DNA of 64,000 bases from DAIQNV01 sp036788215 (GCA_036788215.1 DAIQNV010000003.1:1-64000); one strand, 5' to 3'. Shown: positions 48,612 through 59,593, counted from the stretch's first letter. Translations and numbers: made by a program. Notes: generated from the sequence alone by a model not told the origin.

Positions 48612-49031
48612 GTGACCGACCGCGAACCGACCACCCAAACGAGCGGGCTCGATCTCATCGTCTGCGACGATGAGGCCATGATCGCCGCGATCATCGTGCG
48701 TCGGCTCACGCAGGTCGGGCACACGGTCCGGCAGTTCCCCAATGGCCAGCAGGCGTTCGAATCGGCCCGGGCGAAACCGCCGGATGCGATCATCACCGAC
48801 TACCAGATGCCCCTGATGGACGGGCTGCAACTCGCGGAAGCGATGGCGGCCCTTCCCGAGCTCGCGCAGATCCCGATCTTCCTCGTGACCGCCCGGGGAC
48901 ACCGCGTGCCGGACGAGGTTCTGGCGAGGACGAGCATCGTCCGGGTCATCCCGAAGCCCTTCAGCGCGAGCGAGCTGGCGCTGTGGATCGGACGGGAAGT
49001 CACCCCTCGTTCGCGGGGGGAAGCGGCATGA
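48612..49031 (+). CDS. Single-domain response regulator
   Basis: A 139-residue receiver-domain protein without an output domain. The acidic pocket is LIVCDDEAMIA, the phospho-acceptor Asp is in IITDYQMPLMDG, the signalling Thr is in IFLVTARG, and the Lys is in VIPKPFSASE. It starts with GTG at 48612. Its stop overlaps the start of the HD-GYP gene by 4 bases (ATGA), so it probably regulates that enzyme or shares its pathway. No kinase is adjacent. Confidence 0.9.
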   Translation: MTDREPTTQTSGLDLIVCDDEAMIAAIIVRRLTQVGHTVRQFPNGQQAFESARAKPPDAIITDYQMPLMDGLQLAEAMAALPELAQIPIFLVTARGHRVPDEVLARTSIVRVIPKPFSASELALWIGREVTPRSRGEAA

Positions 49032-50596
49032 GCAGTGGTCACGACCCGCGGCACGCCCTCGACGAGGTCGCGGCGAGAGCCCGGGAGCTCGGGCTGATCG
49101 CGATCCGGACCGACCAGACGCCCTCGGGCGAGTTCGAGGCGGACCTGCTCGACCGGGTGCGGTGCGCGCCGCAGCTGCCGGGCCAGGCGTTCCGGGCGTT
49201 CGACCTCTTGCCCGATGTGATGGCGTGCGTGGGCCCGAAGGGCCCGCTCGCGACGGGGCTCGCGCTGTGCGCCGTCCTCGAGAGCGACCAGCCCTTCGCC
49301 TGCACCTACCCGCAGGAGGCGATCGTCCGATATCCGCCGGAGATCGCGCGCCGCGTGCTGGGCACGCTGAGCCGCATGTTCGGCGACCTGCTTGATGCGG
49401 ATGCGCTGCAGGCGCAGACCGAAAGCTTCACGAACCACCTCGCGCAGTCGTACGAGAACATGACGCTGCTCTACCGGCTCGGGCGGAGCATGAACGAGCT
49501 GCGTCATCCCGAGCAGTTCGTGACGGGCGCGGTGGAGGGGCTCGCGGACACGCTCGGGTACCTCTGGACCTCGGTGCTCTTCGCGGAGCGACGCGAGGTC
49601 GGTGAGCTCTCGGGCCGGTTCATCAGCGCCCACGACGACCTCGGGCTCGACGAGAGCGCGATGCGTTCGCTGCTGGACCACTTCGTCGCGAAGGTGTCGT
49701 ACATGCCCGGCGAGGCGCCCGCCGGCGTCTTCGGGTGCGAGGGGCCCCTCGGGCCCGAGGTGGTGCTCCAGCCGATCCGCATCGACAACATCTACGCGGG
49801 CTACATGGCGATGGGCTCGAAGCGGGGCGAGGACTGCCAGGCGACGAGCTACGACACGCAGGCGCTCGAGGCGGTCGCGGGCTATGTCAGCACGATGCTC
49901 GAGAGCGTGCACCTGTACGCGGAGCAGCAGGCGACCCTCATGGGCATGCTGCGGGCCCTGTCGACCTCGCTCGATGCGAAGGACCGGTACACGCGGGGCC
50001 ACTCGGAACGGGTCGCCCTCCTGGCGAAGATGCTCGCGGAGGCGGCGGGCCTGCCGGACGAGGACGCCGAGCGGATCCACCTCGCGGGCATCCTGCACGA
50101 CATCGGGAAGATCGGCGTGCCGGACCATGTGCTGTGCAAGCCCTCGCGCCTCACGGACGAGGAGTTCGCGTTGATCAAGCAGCACCCGACCATCGGCTAC
50201 GAGATCCTGAAGGGGATCCCCGCGGTCGAGGACGTGCTGCCGGGCGTCTTGCACCACCATGAACGCTGGGACGGGCGGGGCTACCCGGGCAACATCGAGG
50301 GCGAGAGCATCCCCCTGATGGCCCGCATCCTCGCGCTGGCCGACACCTTCGACTCGATGAGCTCCAACCGCGCGTACCGGGCGGCCCGGCACCGCGAACA
50401 GGTGCTCGCCGAGATCCAGCGCTGCTCGGGCGGGCAGTTCGACCCCGACCTGGTCGACGCCTTCCTGACGCTCGACTTCCTGCCCTTCGACCAGCTCATC
50501 GCGAAGCACTCGCGGGAGCGGGTCGACACGCAGGACGCGTTCAAGGCCCTCAAGGACGCCAAGCCCGACAGCGACGCCCAGGCCGACGCCGCCTGA
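49028..50596 (+). CDS. HD-GYP cyclic-di-GMP phosphodiesterase with a GAF-like sensor region
   Basis: A 522-residue cytoplasmic enzyme expected to hydrolyse cyclic di-GMP. The N-terminal region (1-320) shows a GAF-like sensory fold (LADTLGYLWTSVLFAERREVGELSGRF, and LQPIRIDNIYAGYMAMGSKRG). The HD-GYP domain runs from about 322 to 500: DRYTRGHSERVALLAKMLAE, HLAGILHDIGKIGVPD with the HD pair at 357-358, and HHHERWDGRGYPGN containing GYP. All metal ligands appear intact. Coupled to the response regulator, it may link signalling to the pilus/secretion operon downstream on the other strand. Confidence 0.93.
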   Translation: MSSGHDPRHALDEVAARARELGLIAIRTDQTPSGEFEADLLDRVRCAPQLPGQAFRAFDLLPDVMACVGPKGPLATGLALCAVLESDQPFACTYPQEAIVRYPPEIARRVLGTLSRMFGDLLDADALQAQTESFTNHLAQSYENMTLLYRLGRSMNELRHPEQFVTGAVEGLADTLGYLWTSVLFAERREVGELSGRFISAHDDLGLDESAMRSLLDHFVAKVSYMPGEAPAGVFGCEGPLGPEVVLQPIRIDNIYAGYMAMGSKRGEDCQATSYDTQALEAVAGYVSTMLESVHLYAEQQATLMGMLRALSTSLDAKDRYTRGHSERVALLAKMLAEAAGLPDEDAERIHLAGILHDIGKIGVPDHVLCKPSRLTDEEFALIKQHPTIGYEILKGIPAVEDVLPGVLHHHERWDGRGYPGNIEGESIPLMARILALADTFDSMSSNRAYRAARHREQVLAEIQRCSGGQFDPDLVDAFLTLDFLPFDQLIAKHSRERVDTQDAFKALKDAKPDSDAQADAA

Positions 50597-50756
50597 GGCA
50601 CGGGGCCCGGGCCGGGAGACCATCCACGAATGATCGCCAGGAAGCGTTGCTCGCCCATCGAAGGCGTGAGCGATCGGGCTGATCCTGCGCGCTGCTGGTC
50701 GGTGCGGGCCCGCGGGCCATTGCCCCGGGCGGGCTCCTCGCTCCGGCTGCAACGCT

Positions 50757-50789
50757 TAAAAACAAGCAACGGGCGGATGATCCGCCCGT
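50757..50789 (-). terminator. Rho-independent terminator after the gspG-like gene
   Basis: A 9-bp perfect stem (50769-50777 with 50781-50789) and loop TCA are followed on the minus strand by TGCTTGTTTTT. It is oriented to end the pilus/secretion operon. Confidence 0.9.
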
Positions 50790-50852
50790 CGCCGGTGCAT
50801 TCGTGCTGCGCTCAGACCGTCCCGCGCCCTCGCCGGGCCCGGGAACCGGTGG

Positions 50853-51329
50853 TCAATAGCTGCTGTACGCCACGCCCCGCTCGTCGGTCAGCGCACCGGT
50901 GTTCGCCTTGATCGTCCCGAGCGTCTGGTCGTAGATCCAGCCCACCCCGTCCGCATCCGCGGCGGCGACGCCGTTCTCGCCCCGCTTGGCACCGACCTTC
51001 ACGACGGGAACCGAGGTGAGGTAGGGGCCGAAGGCAAAGGTCGAGGTCTTCGTCGCGTTCGTGTTGCCCGCGATGTCCGTGTAGGTGGTCATCTGGGCGG
51101 CGAAGTCGGCAGCGGTGGGGTAGGCGCCGTTGTGCTCCGCAGCGTACAGCTCGATGGCATTGCGGAGGACCGCCAGGTCAGAGATGAGGCCCGAATCGGC
51201 GGCGCCCGCGGCGCCGCGGCTCATGCGGGGGATCGCGATCGCCCCGATGATCCCGAGGATCACCACCACGATGACGAGTTCCACGAGGCTGAACGCCCGA
51301 CCCCGGGCACGCGTCAGAGCCAGATCCAT
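50853..51329 (-). CDS. Type II secretion GspG-like pseudopilin
   Basis: A 158-residue pseudopilin. The leader MDLALTRARGRA precedes the class III signal FSLVELVIVVVILGIIGAIAIP; the residue before Phe is Ala. The mature part has SGLISDLAVLRNAIELYAAEHNGAYPTAADFAAQMTTYT, the alpha-helix and Pro/Thr turn typical of GspG/major pseudopilins. It ends in a strand-rich region with ANTGALTDERGVAYSSY. GGAGATGGTGCT precedes the ATG. It lies 201 bases downstream of the pilP-like gene, so it may have its own promoter. It probably forms the core of the pseudopilus. Confidence 0.9.
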   Translation of the reverse strand: MDLALTRARGRAFSLVELVIVVVILGIIGAIAIPRMSRGAAGAADSGLISDLAVLRNAIELYAAEHNGAYPTAADFAAQMTTYTDIAGNTNATKTSTFAFGPYLTSVPVVKVGAKRGENGVAAADADGVGWIYDQTLGTIKANTGALTDERGVAYSSY

Positions 51330-51530
51330 AGCACCATCTCCTTCGGGCCCGAGTCCATGGGCGCCGCTACGAATGATTTCGTTCGCCGCGGCCCACGCCG
51401 CTCAAGCGTCCGTTGGGGAATCGACCCGATCGGCCCCCTCCTCAAGCGACCGGGGCGAACAGGTCCGCTCATGTGGGACTTTGGGCCATACAGGCCCACC
51501 CTCACGGAAGCCCGGGTCCGGAAACATCCG

Positions 51531-52055
51531 TCACCGGTCGAGCACCAGCTCGATCCGCTCCCCGGCGCGCTCGACGAGGACCCGATCGCCATCGACGCGG
51601 ATCAGCGTCAGCCCGTCGCGGGCGACCCCGGGCCTGAGCACGAGCCCGTTGACGACCGCAGCGGGGCGCGAGCCGGTCACGACCGCGCTGAGTCGCAGCC
51701 CGTCGCCGGTCGCCGGCCCGGCGCTCGGGCCCGTCGCGTTGGTGGCCCAGTTGAGCGAAGCGAAGGCATCGGGGGTGGCCCCGGCGCCCGTCGCGAATCC
51801 CGCCATCGCTCCCCCCGCTCCGCCAGCGCCGAGGCTCGCGATCAGGTCGCGGACCGGCGGGCCCGCCTGGCTCTCGGGCTTGCCCGGGGTCGGCGAACCG
51901 GTGACTCCTGCGGCGCCCATCGCCATGAGCTGGTCGGGGGTCAGCTTCGGGGGTATGGGCCCGCCCTCCCCGCCCCCGGACAGGACGAACCGATCGAGCG
52001 CGAGCCCGCCCAGCGACATCACCAGCGTCGAGATGAGCAGGCCCTTGCGCTTCAC
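51531..52055 (-). CDS. PilP/GspC-like inner-membrane component
   Basis: A 174-residue protein with an N-terminal membrane anchor (GLLISTLVMSLGGLALDRFVL). A Pro/Gly-rich periplasmic linker follows. The C-terminal domain (about 115-174) has the homology-region pattern RLSAVVTGSRPAAVVNGLVLRPG and TLIRVDGDRVLVERAGERIELVL, as in the PilP, GspB and GspC proteins that connect the inner-membrane platform to the secretin. The start at 52055 is 25 bases after pilO. The length is nearer that of PilP than GspC. Confidence 0.8.
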   Translation of the reverse strand: MKRKGLLISTLVMSLGGLALDRFVLSGGGEGGPIPPKLTPDQLMAMGAAGVTGSPTPGKPESQAGPPVRDLIASLGAGGAGGAMAGFATGAGATPDAFASLNWATNATGPSAGPATGDGLRLSAVVTGSRPAAVVNGLVLRPGVARDGLTLIRVDGDRVLVERAGERIELVLDR

Positions 52056-52080
52056 GCTGCCTTCTCCTGCGCCCCGGCGA

Positions 52081-52626
52081 TCAGCCGGGCGTCGCCCACC
52101 ACGTCAGGTCCACTTCGAATCGAGCGGCGCCGCTGGCGCCGTCGCCCCGGATCACGGTCACCCCCGTGACCGCGATATCGCGGTCGTTCGCGTGCAGAGA
52201 CTCCAGGAACGCGGTCAACGCCGGGTACGAGCCCCGCCCCGCGACGCGGATCGGCACGCGGACCGCCGCCCCGTCCGCGCGAGCATCGCCCGGACGGACC
52301 GTGTCCGCCCGCAGGTCCGCCGCTTCCGCGGAGGCGACGAGCGACGAGATCCGCGCGTTCAACGCGCTCACGGGGCGGGTGCGCAATTCCGCACGCTCCG
52401 CCAGCGTCCGCGCCTCCGTCGTCCGGCGTTCGAGGGCGACCACCTCCGCCTCCGCGTCGTCCGCGCTCGCGGTCACGGTCTGCAGCTCGAGGGCCCGCTG
52501 CGCATCGCCGGCCTTCGACGCCTCGACCGGCGTCACGACGCCGAACCACGCCAGCCCGGTCAGCAGCGCCAAAACACCCAGCCCGATCGCGTCGACCTTC
52601 CTGATGGGGTCGTTGAAGTCGATCAT
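52081..52626 (-). CDS. pilO: PilO-like (GspM-like) pilus assembly protein
   Basis: A 181-residue inner-membrane protein. One membrane helix (about 15-32, IGLGVLALLTGLAWFGVV) is followed by a coiled-coil region (about 38-90, ADDAEAEVVALERRTTEARTLAERAELR) and a ferredoxin-like periplasmic domain (RGSYPALTAFLESLHANDRDIAVTGVTV). This is the PilO arrangement. It overlaps pilN by 4 bases (ATGA). It should form a heterodimer with PilN. Confidence 0.82.
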   Translation of the reverse strand: MIDFNDPIRKVDAIGLGVLALLTGLAWFGVVTPVEASKAGDAQRALELQTVTASADDAEAEVVALERRTTEARTLAERAELRTRPVSALNARISSLVASAEAADLRADTVRPGDARADGAAVRVPIRVAGRGSYPALTAFLESLHANDRDIAVTGVTVIRGDGASGAARFEVDLTWWATPG

Positions 52627-53234
52627 GACCCGCCCCCCCGCGCCGCGTCCTTCTTGTCCTCCGCCGGTGGCGGGGCCGGGGTGCCGATCGCCGCTTCGAG
52701 GGCGAAGCGGACGGCGCCGGTCGCGCCGTCGCCCCGCTCGGTCTCGATCAGGCGCACGCTGCCGAATGCCCCGCTCGCCTCGAGTTCCGTCGCGAGGACC
52801 GACGCTGCCCGGGCCGAGACCGCCCGCCCCCGCAGGATCATCACGAACGCCTCCGCGTCCTGCGCCCGGGGGTGGGGCTGCACCCGCATCTCGTCGAGCA
52901 CGAGGGACTCGCCCGCGAATCCCGCGACGAACCGCAGCAGCAGGCTCCAGTCCGCCCGCCCGCTCGCGGCCCGCACCCCCCGCAGCGTCGCTTCCAGCCC
53001 GGCCAGCTCCCCACGCAGCGTGTCGGCACGCGCGTTGGCCGCTGCGACCCTTGCCTGCGCCTTAGCGAGCGCGACCTTCGTCCCGTGCCCGGTCTCGTCG
53101 CCCACGAGGGCGGTCGCGCCCCCCGCAGCGATCGCGAAGAGGTAGCCCCCCGAGACGAACGCAAAGGTCCGCATCCGTCGTTGCCGACGTCGCTCGGCCC
53201 GCCGGCTGCTGGGGATGAGATCGGGCACGAGCAT
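52623..53234 (-). CDS. pilN: PilN-like pilus assembly protein
   Basis: A 203-residue inner-membrane protein. A basic N-terminus (DLIPSSRRAERRRQRRMRTF) binds PilM in the family. One membrane helix follows (about 23-44), then a coiled coil (KVALAKAQARVAAANARADTLRGELAGLEATLR) and a C-terminal domain with ALEAAIGTP. The ATG at 53234 overlaps the pilM stop by one base (TGATG). It ends by overlapping pilO. Confidence 0.82.
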   Translation of the reverse strand: MLVPDLIPSSRRAERRRQRRMRTFAFVSGGYLFAIAAGGATALVGDETGHGTKVALAKAQARVAAANARADTLRGELAGLEATLRGVRAASGRADWSLLLRFVAGFAGESLVLDEMRVQPHPRAQDAEAFVMILRGRAVSARAASVLATELEASGAFGSVRLIETERGDGATGAVRFALEAAIGTPAPPPAEDKKDAARGGGS

Positions 53235-54283
53235 CAGGCCGCCCTCCCCTTCGCCCCGACCGACGCGCCGGCGACCGCTTCCCTGAGGTGCGCGGGGCGC
53301 AGGCGGCTCAGCCCGATCGCAGCGAGGAGCGCCCCGGCCCGCGCACCGGGCACACAGCCCGGCTCCGCCTCCGCGATGGGCCTCAGCGTCGCGCCGCACT
53401 GGTCGGCGATGATCTCGAGCAGTTCAGCGTCCCCAGCGGCGCCGCCGACCGCCTCGATCGTGTCGAACCGCTCGCCCGGCATGCACTGGGCAAGGTAGCC
53501 CAGCGACGCCCGCAGCTCACTCGAGAGCGCCTCCGCGTACCGCGCCAGCGAGGGCGCAACGAGGGAGGCGACCGACTCATGCCTCGACCGCCCGCGCCCC
53601 ACCGCCCACTTGGCGAAGGTCGGGTCGACGCTCCGGGTCTGCGCGATCTCCTCGGCCATCCGAGCCAGCGACGTGCCGCCCAGCGAACGCTCGTACATGA
53701 GCGCCCCGCCCCGGCAGGCGATCAGCGTCGCGGAGTGCCAGCCCAGGTCGAGCACCACGCGGAGCCCGTCGCCCGCGAAGGCGCTCGCGAGTCCCAGCGA
53801 GGCCGGCACGAGCAGGTCCGCCTCCAGGCCCGCTGCATCGAGCCCGTCGATCAGGGCCGAGGCCTCCGCGTGCGCGCAGATCGCCGCGAGGAGCCGGTCG
53901 GTCGGGTTCGCCTTTGGGGGCTGCGGGCTGGGCCAGGTCATCAGTTCGAACGCGCTCGGGTCGAGCCCGTGCATGCGGGCGAGATCCGCCCGGGCCATCG
54001 CCCGCTGCGCCTGCGCGGGGTGCCCGCCCGCCAGTTCGAGGCTGCTCGTGCGCACGACGCTCCGCGGTGCGCCCGCGACGATGCGCGACCCGCGCATGCC
54101 CATCCGACGCAAGGCCCCAGCGATCCGCCGGAACTCCCCGGGCGTGAAGGGCGCCCCGGGCTCGTCGCGCGGGATGATCGCGGTCGCGAGCGACCCGTCG
54201 GCGAGCGTCTGCGCCGCTTTGACCGACGCCCCGCCCAGGTCGACCCCGATGGGCCCGGCGAATGGTCCGCGCTTGCGGGTCAT
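53234..54283 (-). CDS. pilM: PilM-like actin-fold ATPase
   Basis: A 349-residue cytoplasmic actin-like protein of type IV pilus assembly, which binds the N-terminus of PilN. The ASKHA phosphate 1 loop is IGVDLGGASVKAAQ. DLARMHGLDPSAFELMTW and LLAAICAHAEASALIDGLDAAGLEADLLVPASLGLASAF match the PilM core, with phosphate 2 RVVLDLGWHSATLIACRGG and adenosine loop AVGGAAGDAELLEIIADQCG. It overlaps gspF by one base. The presence of PilMNO makes this system T4P-like rather than pure T2SS. Confidence 0.85.
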   Translation of the reverse strand: MTRKRGPFAGPIGVDLGGASVKAAQTLADGSLATAIIPRDEPGAPFTPGEFRRIAGALRRMGMRGSRIVAGAPRSVVRTSSLELAGGHPAQAQRAMARADLARMHGLDPSAFELMTWPSPQPPKANPTDRLLAAICAHAEASALIDGLDAAGLEADLLVPASLGLASAFAGDGLRVVLDLGWHSATLIACRGGALMYERSLGGTSLARMAEEIAQTRSVDPTFAKWAVGRGRSRHESVASLVAPSLARYAEALSSELRASLGYLAQCMPGERFDTIEAVGGAAGDAELLEIIADQCGATLRPIAEAEPGCVPGARAGALLAAIGLSRLRPAHLREAVAGASVGAKGRAA

Positions 54284-55533
54284 CAGCGTCCCCCCGCCGC
54301 GGAAGTGAGGTCGAAGAGGGGCAGGAAGAGGCTGAGCGTCACCGATCCCACGACGACGCCCAACACGCCCAGGATCGCGGGCTCCAGGACGCTCGACAGC
54401 GTCTTGACGATCACCGCGTTGTCCTCGTCCATGTGGTCAGCCAGGCTCGTCATCACCTCGCCCAAGCGGCCCGATTCCTCGCCGCTCCGCGCCGCTGCCG
54501 AGATCGACGCCGAAACCAGGGGCGACTCCTCCAGCACCTCGCTCAGCGTGTTGCCATCGGTGATGCTCGCCTCCGCCCGCTCGATCAGGCGGCGCACCGG
54601 CTCCATCGTGCTCGCCTCGCGCACGAGCTCGAGGGCCTCGAGCAGCGGGACGCGGCTCGAAAGCAGCACGCCCAGCAGCCGGCAGACCCGCGCGATCGCG
54701 AGGTCGCGGATCAGCCCGCCCACCAGGGGGGCCCGCAGCGCCATCGCGTGGAACATGTGCTTGCCCTGGGGCGTCTTGAGGTAGACACAGACGCCGCCCA
54801 GGCTCCCGCCGATGCCCAGGATGAGGGCCCACCAGTACTTCTGCAGCGCCCCGCTGAGGTACAGCAGCATCGCGGTCGACTGGGGCAGGTCCGCCCCGAG
54901 CGACTCGAACATGCCGGCGAACCGGGGCACCACCGTCAGCAGCGTCGTGATGATCACGACGACCGACACGCTCATCAGCATGACCGGGTACGCCATCGCC
55001 CCGCCCACCTGCTTGGCCAGCGACTGCTGCTGGCGCGCCAGCAGGCTCAGGCGGTCGAGCATCGCGGAGAGCTTGCCCGAACTCTCGCCCGCCTGCACCA
55101 GGCTCCGCGCCACCGCGTCGAACGCCCGCTTCTCGTCCGACATCGCCTCCGACAGCGACACGCCCCCCTCGACCCGCGACTTCAATCGCCCGAGGACCGC
55201 TCGGAACCCTGGGTCCTTGGTCTGCTCCTCCACCGCGGAGAGCGCCTGCATGAGGGGCGTGCCCGTCGACACCAGGAGCGCCATCTGCCGGCTGAAGCCC
55301 ACCATGTTGGCGAGGCGCTGCTTCCCGCCCCCGAGGGTCAGCCCGCCCCCGCCCCCATTCCCCCGGGGCTTCGCCCGCCCGGCCGAGGACACCGGCTCGT
55401 CCGTCTCGCGCACCTCGATGACGTGCAGGCCCTTGCGCAAGAGCTGCTTCCGCAGCGCGTCCGGGCCGGCAGCGCTCAGGACGCCCACCGACTTCATCCC
55501 CCGCTCGTCGATCGCCTCGTACCGCAGGTTCAT
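54283..55533 (-). CDS. PilC/GspF-like inner-membrane platform protein
   Basis: A 416-residue polytopic platform protein. A short cytoplasmic domain with RYEAIDERGMKSVGVLSAAGPDALRKQLLRKGLHVIEV precedes two GspF modules. Module 1 contains FSRQMALLVSTGTPLMQALSAVEEQTKD and SRVEGGVSLSEAM; module 2 contains CRLLGVLLSSRVPLLEALELVREASTMEPVRRLIERAE and ARSGEESGRLGEVMTSLAD. Three membrane helices are expected (about 170-190, 225-245, 385-405). It overlaps gspE by 4 bases. It anchors the assembly ATPase. Confidence 0.9.
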   Translation of the reverse strand: MNLRYEAIDERGMKSVGVLSAAGPDALRKQLLRKGLHVIEVRETDEPVSSAGRAKPRGNGGGGGLTLGGGKQRLANMVGFSRQMALLVSTGTPLMQALSAVEEQTKDPGFRAVLGRLKSRVEGGVSLSEAMSDEKRAFDAVARSLVQAGESSGKLSAMLDRLSLLARQQQSLAKQVGGAMAYPVMLMSVSVVVIITTLLTVVPRFAGMFESLGADLPQSTAMLLYLSGALQKYWWALILGIGGSLGGVCVYLKTPQGKHMFHAMALRAPLVGGLIRDLAIARVCRLLGVLLSSRVPLLEALELVREASTMEPVRRLIERAEASITDGNTLSEVLEESPLVSASISAAARSGEESGRLGEVMTSLADHMDEDNAVIVKTLSSVLEPAILGVLGVVVGSVTLSLFLPLFDLTSAAGGR

Positions 55534-57365
55534 GCCGCCGCCCTCCCGTCATCGGGAGGCGAGGCCTTCGCAGGCAGCGCGACCGCGGGCTCGGGCGATT
55601 CATCGTCGGATCGGGTCACGCGGAGGACCTCCTCAAGGCTGGTCCGCCCGGAGAGGGCCAGTCGCACGCCCGCTTCGCGGAGGCTCTCGCCCCCGCTCTC
55701 GACGTGGGCCCGCCGGAGCAGGTGCGTCGGGGCGTCCTCGTAGATCTTCCGGCGCATGGGCCCGGTGACCTCCATCACCTCGTAGACGCCCATGCGCCCG
55801 CTGAAGCCCGACCCGTGGCAGCTCTTGCACCCCTCGCCCCGCTTCAGCGCGAGCCCGCGCCGCCCGCTGAGACCCGCGTCGGCCATCACTTCGGTGCTCG
55901 GGTGGTAGCTCGTGGTGCATCCCTTGCACAGCGTCCGCGCCAGTCGCTGCGCGACGACGCCATTGAGGGCGCTGGCGAGCAGGTAGGGCTCGATGCTCAT
56001 GTCGCGCAGGCGAGCGACGGTGCTCGGGGCATCGTTCGTGTGCAGCGTCGCGAGCACGAGGTGCCCGGTCAGGGCCGCCTGCACCGCCACCCGCGCCGTG
56101 TCCTGGTCGCGGATCTCGCCCACCATGATCACGTCGGGGTCCTGGCGCAGGATGCTCCGAAGCGCCCTGGCGAAGGTGAACCCGAGCTGCTCGTTCACCT
56201 GGATCTGGTTGATCAGGTCGAGCTGGTACTCCACCGGGTCCTCGACCGTCACGATGTTCCGCTCGGGGCTCCTGAGGACCTCGAGCGCCGAGTACAGCGT
56301 CGTCGTCTTGCCCGAGCCGGTGGGCCCGGTCACGAGCACGAGACCGTGGGGCAGCCCCAGCACGCGCTGGAAGCGGGCCAGGGGCTCGGCCCCGATGCCC
56401 AGCTCCTCGAGCTTCACGCGCAGGTTGCCCTTGTCAAGGACGCGCACCACCAGTTTCTCACCGAGGAGCGTGGGCATGCTGCTCACGCGGAGGTCGATCT
56501 CCCGACCCTCCGCCACGATCCGCACGCGCCCCTCCTGGGGCAGGCGCTTCTCCGCGATGTCCATCTTCCCGATCACCTTCACCCGGCTCACGATCGCCGA
56601 GTGCATCCCGGGAGGGGGGCGCATCAGGTCCCGCAGCACCCCGTCCACGCGGTAGCGGATGCGGGTGCCCGTCTTGCTGGGCTCGATGTGGATGTCGCTC
56701 GCCCCGTCCCGCACCGCGCTGAGCAGCGCGACATTGACCAGGTTGACGATCGGCGAGCCATCGACCATCGTCTCGAGGTCCGTCGCCCCGAGGTCGTCGA
56801 CGCTCTCCTTCTCCACCACCTCGACATCGCTCTCGCTCAGCGAGGTCAGGAACGCGTCGACATCCACATTCCCGCCCGAGTACTTCTTGATGTATTCGAG
56901 GATGTCGGACTCGAGCGCCAGCACCGGGCGCACGCGGCACTTGGTCAGCTCCTGAAGCCGGTCGATCGTGGGCAGGCTCGTCGGGTCGGCCATCGCGACC
57001 GTCAGCGTCCCGCGCACCAGGAACAGGGGCAGAGACTTGAGCTTCTCCGCCTCGGTGTCCCCGATCATGCTGAGGAGGCCCGGGTCGATCAGCCCGTGAC
57101 GCAGGCGCACGCCCGGCACCCCGTGCAGGCGGGCCAGGCTCTGAACGAGGGCGTGCCCGCTGACGATCCCCTGCTCGATCAGGAGCTCGCCCAGCCGCCG
57201 CCCGCTCGCCTTCTGCTCCGCGAGCGCCCGCTTGAGCTGCTCGGGCGTCAGGACGCCCGCCGCGACGAGCGCATCGCCGATGCGCATGGGCCCCCCGCCC
57301 CCCGACGGGTTGGGCGAGCCCTCCTGGGGCACGCGGGCCGGGTTGTCGCCCCCCGCCTCGGTCAA
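55530..57365 (-). CDS. PilB/GspE-like assembly ATPase
   Basis: A 611-residue hexameric ATPase that powers pseudopilus or pilus assembly. An N-terminal MshEN-like region (about 28-165: IGDALVAAGVLTPEQLKRALAEQKASG) may bind cyclic di-GMP. The ATPase core shows SDIHIEPSKTGTRIRYRVDG, Walker A GPTGSGKTTT at about 346, VEDPVEYQLDLINQIQVNE, Walker B DVIMVGEIRD, and LVLATLHTNDAPSTVARL. A zinc tetracysteine (CKGC and CKSCHGSGF, about 479-515) is intact. No PilT-type retraction ATPase is in the window. It is translationally coupled on both sides. Confidence 0.93.
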   Translation of the reverse strand: MTEAGGDNPARVPQEGSPNPSGGGGPMRIGDALVAAGVLTPEQLKRALAEQKASGRRLGELLIEQGIVSGHALVQSLARLHGVPGVRLRHGLIDPGLLSMIGDTEAEKLKSLPLFLVRGTLTVAMADPTSLPTIDRLQELTKCRVRPVLALESDILEYIKKYSGGNVDVDAFLTSLSESDVEVVEKESVDDLGATDLETMVDGSPIVNLVNVALLSAVRDGASDIHIEPSKTGTRIRYRVDGVLRDLMRPPPGMHSAIVSRVKVIGKMDIAEKRLPQEGRVRIVAEGREIDLRVSSMPTLLGEKLVVRVLDKGNLRVKLEELGIGAEPLARFQRVLGLPHGLVLVTGPTGSGKTTTLYSALEVLRSPERNIVTVEDPVEYQLDLINQIQVNEQLGFTFARALRSILRQDPDVIMVGEIRDQDTARVAVQAALTGHLVLATLHTNDAPSTVARLRDMSIEPYLLASALNGVVAQRLARTLCKGCTTSYHPSTEVMADAGLSGRRGLALKRGEGCKSCHGSGFSGRMGVYEVMEVTGPMRRKIYEDAPTHLLRRAHVESGGESLREAGVRLALSGRTSLEEVLRVTRSDDESPEPAVALPAKASPPDDGRAAA

Positions 57366-57697
57366 AGAAAGCTCCTCACCGCGCTCTGCACATCACCGAA
57401 GCACTCGAACCGGCTCGCGGTGTCCGTCAGATCGAAGACCTCGCGCACCGTCTCGTTCACGCCCACCAGGCGCAGGCTCTGCCCGCTCGCCGCCAGCAGG
57501 TCCGAGACGTCGTACAACGCCTCCAGCCCGGCGCTGTCGACGAACGCGATCGCGGTGCTGTCGAGCACCAGCCGGCCCAGCGAGCGACGGATCGCCTCCT
57601 CGAGCCGGGCCCTGAGCTTCTCCGCGTCCTCGCCGACCAGGGGACCGTTGGGCTTCACCACCGTGACAGCCCCGTGCCGCTCCTCGGTGATTTCCAT
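57362..57697 (-). CDS. STAS-domain protein at the head of the pilus/secretion operon
   Basis: A 111-residue STAS protein with the loop IAFVDSAGLEALYDV, Ser55 at the phosphorylation position, and VVKPNGPLVGEDAEKLRARLEEAI at the N-terminus. Its stop overlaps the gspE start (ATGA), and a histidine kinase lies 44 bases upstream. It may transmit a partner-switching or kinase signal to the secretion ATPase or to a sigma factor. Its own anti-sigma kinase is not adjacent; the nearest is at 37101-37532. Confidence 0.88.
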   Translation of the reverse strand: MEITEERHGAVTVVKPNGPLVGEDAEKLRARLEEAIRRSLGRLVLDSTAIAFVDSAGLEALYDVSDLLAASGQSLRLVGVNETVREVFDLTDTASRFECFGDVQSAVRSFL

Positions 57698-57741
57698 GCC
57701 TTGCCTCCCCGTGACCCTTCGTCAACCGTTCCCAACGCCCC

Positions 57742-59358
<1,617 letters not shown>

Positions 59359-59581
59359 AGCGGCGCCGTCACGCGCTCCGCCCTCGGGCTATCGGCTCCG
59401 GATCCACCCCGCCCCGGTCTGACCAGCGATCCGGACCCGGAAGCCGCAGGCGCGGAGACATTTCCGCGGCACGACCCGAACCGGCCGACCGGCGTGCGTC
59501 CGAAAGTCTTTGTCACCCGGGACTTCCGCTTGCGGAACCCCACCACCCGAACGGGTGTCAGCCCGGGGCCCGCCATTGGCG

Positions 59582-59587
59582 TACGCT
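59582..59587 (+). promoter_or_regulatory. -10 box (TACGCT) for leaderless ABC-transporter mRNA
   Basis: TACGCT is followed by GGACCC and the GTG at 59594. It supports that GTG as the start of the ATPase gene. No -35 match is convincing in the 235-base gap from the histidine kinase gene. Confidence 0.4.
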
Positions 59588-59593
59588 GGACCC

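Noticed and set aside
59451..59475. Sixth type A palindrome (CGCGGA/TCCGCG followed by GCACGACC)
   Set aside because: Arms, inner stem and tail differ too much from the five clear copies; could be a decayed relative but cannot be supported.
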